From positions 1 through 5,805 of the forward strand of contig MGQD01000167.1 of the NCBI GenBank assembly GCA_001797695.1: a DNA stretch of 5,805 bases. The letters are read 5' to 3'. This DNA is from Deltaproteobacteria bacterium RBG_13_49_15. Lineage in GTDB: Bacteria > Desulfobacterota > Desulfobacteria > Desulfobacterales > UBA2156. Numbering within the stretch: the stretch's first letter is position 1; the number at the start of each line of letters is the position of its first letter. The notes below the pieces were generated by a model, which was not told where the DNA came from, made no database searches, and worked only from the letters and a program-made list of their open reading frames with translations. This document shows positions 1 through 5,505 of the stretch, piece by piece. Position numbers and translations under genes: made by a program.

Positions 1-63
1 CTTCGTGGATTTGCAATGGCTGCATGTGCTGAGCGAAAAGATCTTGACAGCGGGTTGGGTCAT
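1..63 (-). CDS. Glutaredoxin/thioredoxin-fold protein, N-terminal fragment (runs off left edge)
   Basis: An ATG at 61-63 opens a frame that stays open for 21 codons to the window edge. The visible peptide has a short beta-strand-like start (VKIFSLST) followed at once by the dithiol motif C14-S-H-C17-K, the arrangement of glutaredoxin-family proteins (strand, then CxxC at the start of helix 1). An AAGGA ribosome-binding site at 72-76 lies 8 nt before the ATG, which supports the start. The gene follows the nitroreductase gene after 74 bases, the largest gap in the window, so it may be the last operon member or have its own promoter; I see no clear -35/-10 pair. The likely role is a cytoplasmic dithiol reductant. 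Only 21 residues are visible, so glutaredoxin versus another CxxC thioredoxin-fold family cannot be settled here. Confidence 0.75.
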   Translation of the reverse strand, partial: MTQPAVKIFSLSTCSHCKSTK

Positions 64-137
64 TTTGAATTTCCTTTTCTTTGAAAATGATTATCCGATT
101 GATTTTTAAGTCATCCCTTTTCAGTACGGTCAGGTCG

Positions 138-770
138 CTAGTAGGTCCGGATCACGATTTCATCTACGGTTTTCCGCCACTTCGGGGGCTGGAGCGTCTT
201 TTGGGCGTCGAAATGCCCTACCGCCAGAAGGAGCGGTATCCAGAAGTTGTCGGCGATATTGAAGGCATTTCTCACACCGTCGTGATCAAAGCCGTCCATC
301 GGATGCGTATCAAGACCGAGGCTTTTTCCCGCGAACATGAGCGCCATGGCGAAAAACCCGGCGTTCTTGCAGGCAAAGGCTTGTTTTTTCTCATCATTTC
401 CGCCATAAATGGTTTTGCAGGCATTTAAAAACCAGTCGTGCTGGTTTTCGTTCATGATCCCGGAATTTACCATTTCCTTAAAATTTTTTTCGACAAAAAA
501 ATGCCCCTGCTTCCATGCATCCCGGTCTCCCAGAACGATGAAAACGACCGGAGCTTCACTCACCTTGGGTTGGTCCCAGGCAAGCTTTCGAAGGCGCTGT
601 TTATCCTCCGGGTCCTTTACGATAATGAGGCTCCATGGTTGAAGGTTGAAACTGGAAGGGGCTTTTGCAGCCAGCTCGATCATCTCGTTTATGAGTGAAT
701 CCGGGACCCCTTTGCCCGGGTCGAAAAAGTTAACCGCTCGTCTTTGTGAAACAACTTCTTTGAAGTTCAT
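138..770 (-). CDS. Nitroreductase-family FMN-dependent oxidoreductase (210 aa)
   Basis: This is a complete nitroreductase-fold protein. Near the N-terminus it has the FMN-binding signature (S8-Q-R-R-A-V, with Arg10/Arg11 expected to contact the flavin phosphate), then A37-PSSFNLQPW, the usual second flavin-contact segment. The C-terminal part has G152-LDTHPMDGFD and the strand LLLAVGHFD, both typical of the family. The length is normal for a homodimeric cytoplasmic NAD(P)H:FMN oxidoreductase. I start it at the ATG at 768-770 because an ideal GGAGG sits 5 nt upstream and the family homology begins exactly there. The frame is open 49 codons further upstream, but that part overlaps the end of arsS and looks like noncoding translation. 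It lies 31 bases after the extended arsS stop, so it is probably co-transcribed. The substrate is unknown. A link to arsenosugar metabolism is suggested only by position. Confidence 0.93.
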   Translation of the reverse strand: MNFKEVVSQRRAVNFFDPGKGVPDSLINEMIELAAKAPSSFNLQPWSLIIVKDPEDKQRLRKLAWDQPKVSEAPVVFIVLGDRDAWKQGHFFVEKNFKEMVNSGIMNENQHDWFLNACKTIYGGNDEKKQAFACKNAGFFAMALMFAGKSLGLDTHPMDGFDHDGVRNAFNIADNFWIPLLLAVGHFDAQKTLQPPKWRKTVDEIVIRTY

Positions 771-775
771 GATTT

Positions 776-780
776 CCTCC
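776..780 (-). promoter_or_regulatory. Ribosome-binding site of the nitroreductase gene
   Basis: A GGAGG match lies 5 nt before the ATG at 770. It decides the start in favour of the 210-residue protein over a longer frame that begins inside arsS. It also sits only 14 nt downstream of the putative SECIS hairpin in arsS, so recoding and reinitiation could influence each other. Confidence 0.85.
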
Positions 781-794
781 TTTGTTTGACCTTT

Positions 795-806
795 CCTGAA
801 CTCAGG
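795..806 (-). promoter_or_regulatory. Candidate bacterial SECIS hairpin of arsS
   Basis: The mRNA folds here as CCUG-AGUU-CAGG: four Watson-Crick pairs with a four-base loop. The loop starts 20 nt after the UGA at 823-825 and has G as its second base. As I recall the loose bacterial SECIS consensus (stem of at least 4 bp, small apical loop with G in its first two bases, 16-37 nt after UGA), this fits, though near the minimum stem length. A weak outer pairing of GCC (820-822) with GGU (789-791) could bring the UGA towards the base of a longer stem-loop, as in E. coli fdhF. The hairpin also contains the second in-frame UGA (802-804). The support is geometric only; no folding energy was computed. 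Confidence 0.5.
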
Positions 807-1797
807 CTGCGATTTCACCGGCTCATGTGAAACCGGCGCCTGCCGTGCATGTGTAGCAATGCTCTCCGGTGGCAATGGGGATGCCGGGCTCAGGGGGAAG
901 GTGAATTTGTGAGACATGGATTTTCCGTTTATTTAAAGGCAATCCGGCCGCCTGGTTGAAATCGCAGTCGAACAGGTATCCGTCCCAGGAAACGGAAACT
1001 AGTGTCCGGCACATAAGGCATTCAACGGCACGGGGGTTAAATGCCGATACCAGCTTTTCCATATAAGGTCCATAATTTCCGGACCGGATCAGCCATTCCC
1101 GGTAACGTCCTAGGGGGACATTGGCAAAGCTGAAAAGGCGGTTGAATCCGGCTTCCCATTTCTGCAGAAGTATCCGTTTAAATCGATTCTCCAGTTCCGT
1201 CTGTGGGGACGACGGGAGAAATGCGCCGGAAGGGTTTGCGACAAGATTCAGTTCAAGTCCGGTCCCTTCCCGGCCGTATCCCAGATCATTTAGTATCCTG
1301 ATCATTTCAAGGCTTTTCCGGAAAACCCCTTTTCCCCTTATCGCTTCTGTCTGAGGTTCGTTTAGCGACGGAAAGGAGGCCGTGATGACGGTTTTAAAAC
1401 GGACAAGGCGATCCAGAAGCCCTTCCTGATGTTCGAAAAGAGCGATCAGGTTGGAACGGAGTATCATTTTGGGAGAAAGCCAGGAAAGCCGTTCCATAAA
1501 AAAGGGGAGGTCCGGATGAAGCTCAGGGGCTCCTCCGGTGATATCGACGGTTTCGAAACCGTCGCTTTTTACAAACCGGAGGACCTCCGTCATCGTCTTT
1601 TTGCTCATCATCTCATGGCGATGGGGTCCGGCATCGAGATGGCAGTGGGTGCATGTCTGATTGCACTTCAGGCCGATGTTGACCTGCAATGTATCGGCAT
1701 TCTTACGAAAAAGATTCAATCCACTGCGGGTAAGAGCAAGCGGGAACGGAGGAATCATCGGGAAGTCCGGATCTATTTTTTGAGCGGGGAAAGTCAT
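802..1797 (-). CDS. arsS: Arsenosugar biosynthesis radical SAM selenoprotein ArsS (331 aa, Sec325)
   Basis: ArsS is a radical SAM enzyme with the [4Fe-4S] motif C45-NQT-C49-TH-C52, the SAM-binding ITGGAPEL (86-93), and a C-terminal Cys-rich domain (DUF3641 type). That domain has C260-LM-C263, WDGYLFDC278-DFNQ and HC314-YT-C317-TAGAG. Family knowledge: ArsS transfers the 5'-deoxyadenosyl group of SAM to dimethylated trivalent arsenic made by ArsM, a key step towards arsenosugars, in the cytoplasm. The frame reaches UGA at 823-825 exactly where the family signature CTAGAGSS(C/U) has its last Cys/Sec. It then continues A-G-E-I-A-A to a second UGA at 802-804, close to the length of the normal family tail, so I read the first UGA as selenocysteine. 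The start ATG at 1795-1797 has AAGGA 8 nt upstream. It lies 34 bases after the peroxidase-like gene and two genes after the arsenosugar glycosyltransferase. If UGA were a true stop, the protein would be 324 aa and end one residue short of a conserved site. Confidence 0.9.
810..835 (-). repeat. Nine-base-pair inverted repeat enclosing the UGA codon
   Basis: In the mRNA, CGGUUUCAC (835-827) pairs with GUGAAAUCG (818-810), eight Watson-Crick pairs and one G-U, around the 8-nt loop AUGAGCCG that contains the UGA at 823-825. This is the strongest local hairpin I can see in this part of arsS. It differs from a classical SECIS, in which UGA sits at the stem base, and it could coexist with the smaller hairpin downstream. 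It is inside coding sequence, lacks a U tract, and is therefore not a terminator. Confidence 0.6.
823..825 (-). other. In-frame UGA read as selenocysteine (Sec325 of ArsS)
   Basis: The codon follows CTAGAG-F-T and aligns with the terminal Cys/Sec of the ArsS family tail. It is followed by six sense codons before the next stop and by a candidate SECIS hairpin at the right distance. NCBI-style family naming calls this enzyme a '(seleno)protein' because members carry either Cys or Sec here. Decoding would need SelA, SelB, SelC and SelD elsewhere in the genome, none of which is in this window. Confidence 0.8.
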
Positions 1798-1831
1798 TTC
1801 CTCTTTCCTTTATGCGTTCATCCGTTTCCGA

Positions 1832-2164
1832 TCACATGGAGATTTTTTTCACCGCATTTCGCATCTGAACGCCGTGCACAAGAGAAGCGCCCCCCCGTAT
1901 GGCCACCGCAACATGGATCGCCTCCGTCATTTCACCGAGCCCGGCTCCTTTTTCAAGACAGGCCTGAGTATACGCATCGATGCAGTAGGGACACTGAACG
2001 GCATGTGCCACCGCCAGTGCGATCAGCGATTTTTCTCTCCCGGTGAGCTCTCCTTCGGAGAAGACCGCACTATAATATTTGAAAAAATGTTTTGCAAGCT
2101 CCGGAGCATCGTTTCCGATCTCGCTGAATTTCGGCAGATCCGCCGGATTGTAGTATGATTCCAT
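1832..2164 (-). CDS. Arsenosugar-associated peroxidase-like protein, carboxymuconolactone decarboxylase/AhpD fold (110 aa)
   Basis: This is a small all-helical AhpD/CMD-like protein. The core is E44-KSLIALAVAHAVQ-C58-PY-C61-IDA-Y65, matching the family's acidic residue and CxxC redox pair, followed by the usual G-A-G-L-GEMTEAIHVAV helix and a glycine-rich turn (RGGASLVHG). AhpD enzymes have His four residues after the second Cys; here that place is Tyr65, which I believe is usual for the ArsS-linked subfamily. The length matches a single-domain CMD protein. AGGAGA at 2173-2178 lies 8 nt before the ATG and directly abuts the glycosyltransferase stop 14 bases upstream, so the two are translationally close. 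The role in the arsenosugar pathway is not established. A thiol-based redox step on arsenic or on ArsS is plausible inference. No signal peptide is seen, so it should be cytoplasmic. Confidence 0.86.
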   Translation of the reverse strand: MESYYNPADLPKFSEIGNDAPELAKHFFKYYSAVFSEGELTGREKSLIALAVAHAVQCPYCIDAYTQACLEKGAGLGEMTEAIHVAVAIRGGASLVHGVQMRNAVKKISM

Positions 2165-2178
2165 TTTCCGTATCTCCT

Positions 2179-2958
2179 TTAGGCAATTAGTTGGGCCTTT
2201 TTCGACCCTAGGTTAAGATCCAGACAATCCTTTGCTTTCAGCGCCAAAGTTGAATGAGACGGGCTTCGTTCGATAAAACTCATCAGATCTTCGAAGACGT
2301 CGATATCATGCAGTTTTGGCAGGATATGCACGGAACATCCTTTTTTTTTAAAAACAGCCATGGTCTTGCAAAAAACCGAATCCTTTCCCCATGCCATATC
2401 TTTGAATGCTTCAGCAGAAAACGATCCGGATCGAAATCCGATGAGATAGTACCCTCCATCGGCGCTAGGTCCGATAACGGTGTCATTCCGATCCAAGGCC
2501 AGAACCGATTCATGAAGGATCCTCTCAGACAGTTCGGGGATGTCACATCCGATCAGGAGCACTCTTCCGAAGCCGTCTGTAAACGAGCGCCGGAAAGCAT
2601 TCGCCATCCGCTCACCCAAAGTTGCCCCTTCCTGTGGAAGATAGGCAAACCGGGACCCAATCCATCGGGAAACCTGTTCATGGCGCTCCGGGGGATGGTA
2701 ATGGATCCGGATGGGATATCCGGATGATTCCAGAATGGAAATCAGATGCTCGACGATCGCCCGATAGAACTCAAGGGATTTGGTTTCACCGAGTCTTTTC
2801 GCAAGCCGGGTTTTAACCTTCCCTTTTTCCGGAGCTCTCACGAACATGATCACGCAGGGCCGGCCGTATCCTGATGGCGCGGGCGCTTTGTCCGGAGGTT
2901 GGTTTTTTCCCAGGATGGACTTTGAAAAAGGATGGGAAGTCATATCGGCCGGTGTCAT
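2179..2958 (-). CDS. Arsenosugar-associated glycosyltransferase, DUF2064/TIGR04282 type (259 aa)
   Basis: This is a GT-A-fold nucleotide-sugar enzyme of the DUF2064 family. The domain starts at about residue 35 with CVIMFVRAPEKGKVKTRLAKRLG, including the nucleotide-binding G46-K-V-K-T-R-L segment. It continues with L113-G-E-R-M, the metal/nucleotide motif G137-C-D-I-P-E (family: GxDxP), GPSADGGYYLIG (163-174) and H217-DIDVFEDL. These are the landmark motifs of the group found beside arsS. The presumed role is adding or transferring a sugar in arsenosugar assembly; donor and acceptor are unknown. The ATG at 2958 overlaps the stop of the upstream gene as ATGA, indicating coupled translation, with a modest GGAGA 10 nt upstream. 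About 33 polar, proline-rich residues precede the domain. A second Met at residue 6 is an alternative start. An A9 run in the coding strand (2341-2349) encodes Lys-Lys-Lys. Confidence 0.88.
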   Translation of the reverse strand: MTPADMTSHPFSKSILGKNQPPDKAPAPSGYGRPCVIMFVRAPEKGKVKTRLAKRLGETKSLEFYRAIVEHLISILESSGYPIRIHYHPPERHEQVSRWIGSRFAYLPQEGATLGERMANAFRRSFTDGFGRVLLIGCDIPELSERILHESVLALDRNDTVIGPSADGGYYLIGFRSGSFSAEAFKDMAWGKDSVFCKTMAVFKKKGCSVHILPKLHDIDVFEDLMSFIERSPSHSTLALKAKDCLDLNLGSKKAQLIA

Positions 2959-4877
2959 GATTTACGGGTCTCCGCACTCTCCGGATTTCCGAGTGCGAAA
3001 TCGAGGCTAAGAAGCATCGCCGGGGCGGACCCCGGATGGCTCTGCATGGCCGGTATGAAGGATTTGAGGGTGGATTCGGCGATATGCGCCAAATCCCGAC
3101 GATCGGTATGCCGGGCCAGCCGGTATAATGCAATAGTTGCCACAGAGCCGGCGGAAGGGATGACGCCGTCGTGGGTTTCCTTGAACCTGGCAATGAGATT
3201 CGGGTCCGGGAAATGGGGGTTTGTAAAAAAACCGCCGTTTGCGGAATCATAAAACCGCCTGATCAGAATTTCTGAAAGCTCCAGGGCCCAATCGAGCCAT
3301 CGGGGATCAGGACCGGACTCGTAGAGGTCCAATACCCCATGGATTAGAAAAGCATAATCGCCTGCCGGCGCTTCGATCTTGCGATCCCCATCCCTCCAGA
3401 TCCGGAAAAGGCGTTTTTCTTCCGGATCGAACAAACTCGTTTTGATGAATTCGGCGCACCTGGATCCCGCAATCAGATATTTTTTGTCGCCAAGAACCTG
3501 AAATGCCTTTGCCAGCGCAGAGATCATCATTCCATTCCATTCGGTGATGATCTTGTCGTCGAGATGAGGACGCGGCCTTTTGTTCCGGTATTCGAGAAGC
3601 CGCATGTTTGCTTGTTCAAGTATCCCGGTTACGGCGGGGACGGACATGCCGAATTTCCGGGCTGTTTCCTCAATGCTTTTTTCACGATACAGAATGTTTT
3701 TCCCCCGGAATTCGCCATAAGGGTCGTTTTCAACATTTCCACCGGGGCGAAGCCCATACCGATACGAAACGATGCCGGCATCCCGGTCTCCCAGAAGATC
3801 TTTTACCTCGGAAAGAGGCCATACATAAAAAGCTCCTTCTTCTTTCTTCCCTATGACCGCCTCCCGGGAAGCGCTGTCCGCATTTGACGGCAAACTGTCC
3901 GCATCTTCGGCGCTGAAAAACCCTCCTTCCGGATGACTCATGTCCCGCAGGATATAAAGGATGGTCTCTTCGGCGGTTTTTTTGAAAAAAAGATCTCCGG
4001 TGATCCGAAAGGCTTCGAGATAGCTGCAAATCAATTGCGCATTATCATAGAGCATTTTTTCAAAATGAGGGACGAGCCATCTCGAATCCGTGGAATACCG
4101 GTGAAACCCGCCTCCCAACTGATCGAAGATGCCTCCTCTTGCCATCCCCCGAAGGGTCAATAGCGCCATTTGAAGCGCTTTTTGACCCTCTGTCCGTTTA
4201 CTGCGACCGGCGTGAGCGTGGTAAGACAGGAGAAACGACAGAATGGAAGGGGAGGGGAATTTGGGAGCACGGGAAAATCCACCCCAGACCTTGTCATGGC
4301 TCTTTTCAAACGCTTTAAAAGCGGCCTCCGGAAGATCCGGATCGATCTTCTGGGATCCGCTGCCGCTGGATGCAATAGAGATAATCAATTGTGTGAGTTC
4401 ATCGGCGGAATCCATGATCTTAAGGTGCTGAGCCGGATCAGCCCAGGCTTTTGCCAGCATGCGCAACAGATCGGGCCAGGATATTCTGCCGGGTCCGGGT
4501 TCAGGGGAAAAATACGTTCCTCCGAAAAAGGGTTTGAGTTCGGGTGTTAGAAAAACATTCAACGGCCATCCGGCGGAACCGGTGAGAGACGACACCGCGG
4601 TTATATAAATATGATCCAGATCGGGCCGCTCCTCCCTGTCCAGCTTGATGCAAACGAAATGGCTATTCATGGTTTCGGCTATTTTCGGATCGTTGAAGGA
4701 TTCCCTTTCCATCACATGGCACCAATGGCAGGTCGAATACCCGATGGAGAGAAGGATCGGCTTGTTTTCCGATCTGGCTCTTGAAAATGCCTCTTCGCAC
4801 CAGGGATACCAATCGACCGGATTGCGCGCGTGCTGGAGCAGATAAGGGCTTTTCTCGTTGATCAGTCTATTGGCCAT
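2955..4877 (-). CDS. Thioredoxin-domain protein, YyaL/DUF255 (DsbH/SPATA20-like) family (640 aa)
   Basis: The protein opens with the family hallmark NRLINEKSPYLLQHARNPVD, then a thioredoxin-like domain (about residues 1-165) with dithiol C50-HW-C53 in YSTCHWCHVM and the motif KLDREERPDLD. A WPLNVFLTPE segment follows, leading to GGTYF. The rest is an (alpha/alpha)6-barrel-like region resembling N-acylglucosamine epimerases and glycosidases, with GGGFHRYSTD, VPHFEKMLYDNAQL, GGFFSAEDADS, GAFYVW and DDKIITEWNGMM. The total length is slightly below the usual 660-700. Its biochemical function is not firmly known; a protein with both a redox and a sugar-binding-like half is an interesting neighbour for arsenosugar genes. 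I prefer the ATG at 4875-4877, where homology begins; an in-frame GTG at 4886 would add three residues. No strong Shine-Dalgarno precedes either start. The gene starts 19 bases after the peroxiredoxin stop and ends in an ATGA overlap with the glycosyltransferase. No signal peptide. Confidence 0.94.
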   Translation of the reverse strand: MANRLINEKSPYLLQHARNPVDWYPWCEEAFSRARSENKPILLSIGYSTCHWCHVMERESFNDPKIAETMNSHFVCIKLDREERPDLDHIYITAVSSLTGSAGWPLNVFLTPELKPFFGGTYFSPEPGPGRISWPDLLRMLAKAWADPAQHLKIMDSADELTQLIISIASSGSGSQKIDPDLPEAAFKAFEKSHDKVWGGFSRAPKFPSPSILSFLLSYHAHAGRSKRTEGQKALQMALLTLRGMARGGIFDQLGGGFHRYSTDSRWLVPHFEKMLYDNAQLICSYLEAFRITGDLFFKKTAEETILYILRDMSHPEGGFFSAEDADSLPSNADSASREAVIGKKEEGAFYVWPLSEVKDLLGDRDAGIVSYRYGLRPGGNVENDPYGEFRGKNILYREKSIEETARKFGMSVPAVTGILEQANMRLLEYRNKRPRPHLDDKIITEWNGMMISALAKAFQVLGDKKYLIAGSRCAEFIKTSLFDPEEKRLFRIWRDGDRKIEAPAGDYAFLIHGVLDLYESGPDPRWLDWALELSEILIRRFYDSANGGFFTNPHFPDPNLIARFKETHDGVIPSAGSVATIALYRLARHTDRRDLAHIAESTLKSFIPAMQSHPGSAPAMLLSLDFALGNPESAETRKS

Positions 4878-4896
4878 GGATTGCACACTTCATTCA

Positions 4897-5493
4897 TTAT
4901 TTCTTAAGTTTTCCAAGTTCTTTCATCAATGTCCCCAGATCCGGTCTTTTGTTGATGTCGCTTACATCGATGTAACGAATGATTTGTTCTTTGTCGATGA
5001 CAAACAAGGCCCGATCCGCGGTTCCGTCGGATCGAAGCACTCCGAACGCGCCGGCAGCCGCGCCGTGAGGCCAGAAGTCGGAAAGGACATGGAACCAAAG
5101 AGCCCCCATCTGTTTTGTCCAGGCATAAAGGGTGGGTATGTTATCCGTCGAGATCCCCAGCAACATGGCGTCCTGTTCTTCGAAAAGCTCCCTGGCGATG
5201 TTGTAGCCGGGCCATTGATCCGAGCAGACCGGAGTCCATGCCGCTGGAACAAACGAGATCACCACGTTTTTCTTCCCTTTAAAAAGGCTCAGGGAAACGG
5301 CTTGTCCCGAAAGTGAGCGAAGCGTGAAATCCGGAGCTTTATCCCCGACCTTGACTTTCAGGATGCTGTCTACGGGCTTGAGAGGGCCGGGATTATAAAC
5401 AGTATCCTTGAAAACGTCCGACAAGCCGAAAGCAGATGAAATGAAAAGAAATAACAAAACGGCACATATCCCCATTCCCATGGTTTTTCTCAT
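4897..5493 (-). CDS. Exported peroxiredoxin, AhpC/TSA-type, single catalytic cysteine (198 aa)
   Basis: The N-terminus (MRKTMGMG, then a hydrophobic stretch to about residue 20 and SSAFG) is a signal peptide or membrane anchor, so the enzyme should act in the periplasm. The mature part has V49-GDKAPDFTLRSLSG, typical of peroxiredoxins. The active-site motif follows as P83-AAW-T87-PV-C90, where Cys90 is the peroxidatic residue, with Arg161 before the FVID strand. No other Cys remains after signal removal (Cys10 is in the signal segment), so it would be a 1-Cys enzyme needing an external thiol reductant. The start is the ATG at 5491-5493, preceded by AGGAGG with a 6-nt spacer. An in-frame ATG at 5508 overlaps the upstream stop but lies before that site and would only add five residues. 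The upstream thioredoxin-fold gene and downstream DUF255 gene suggest a shared redox function. Confidence 0.9.
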   Translation of the reverse strand: MRKTMGMGICAVLLFLFISSAFGLSDVFKDTVYNPGPLKPVDSILKVKVGDKAPDFTLRSLSGQAVSLSLFKGKKNVVISFVPAAWTPVCSDQWPGYNIARELFEEQDAMLLGISTDNIPTLYAWTKQMGALWFHVLSDFWPHGAAAGAFGVLRSDGTADRALFVIDKEQIIRYIDVSDINKRPDLGTLMKELGKLKK

Positions 5494-5499
5494 GACAAG

Positions 5500-5505
5500 C
5501 CTCCT
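5500..5505 (-). promoter_or_regulatory. Ribosome-binding site of the peroxiredoxin gene
   Basis: AGGAGG lies 6 nt before the ATG at 5493 and just after the upstream stop codon at 5505-5507, which it touches. It favours the start that gives a normal-length signal peptide over the ATG at 5508. Confidence 0.85.

Noticed and set aside
64..137. Possible -10 element (GATAAT-like) before the glutaredoxin gene
   Set aside because: No acceptable -35 hexamer lies at 15-18 nt upstream, and the region is simply AT-rich.
64..140. Terminator after the nitroreductase gene
   Set aside because: I found no GC-rich hairpin followed by a U tract on the minus strand.
771..917. In-frame upstream extension of the nitroreductase frame by 49 codons, overlapping the end of arsS
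   Set aside because: The added residues show no family resemblance, and the GGAGG 5 nt before the ATG at 770 marks the real start. The open frame is a by-product of arsS coding sequence.
1429..2046. Plus-strand open frame of about 205 codons
   Set aside because: It lies antisense across arsS and the peroxidase-like gene, both well supported by motifs and ribosome-binding sites. Its translation shows no recognisable domain.
2341..2349. Run of nine A in the coding strand of the glycosyltransferase, a possible slippage site
   Set aside because: The reading frame is intact through the run and homology motifs continue on both sides, so nothing shows frameshifting here.
2254..2727. Plus-strand open frame of about 157 codons within the glycosyltransferase gene
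   Set aside because: It is antisense to clear glycosyltransferase motifs and has no protein features of its own.
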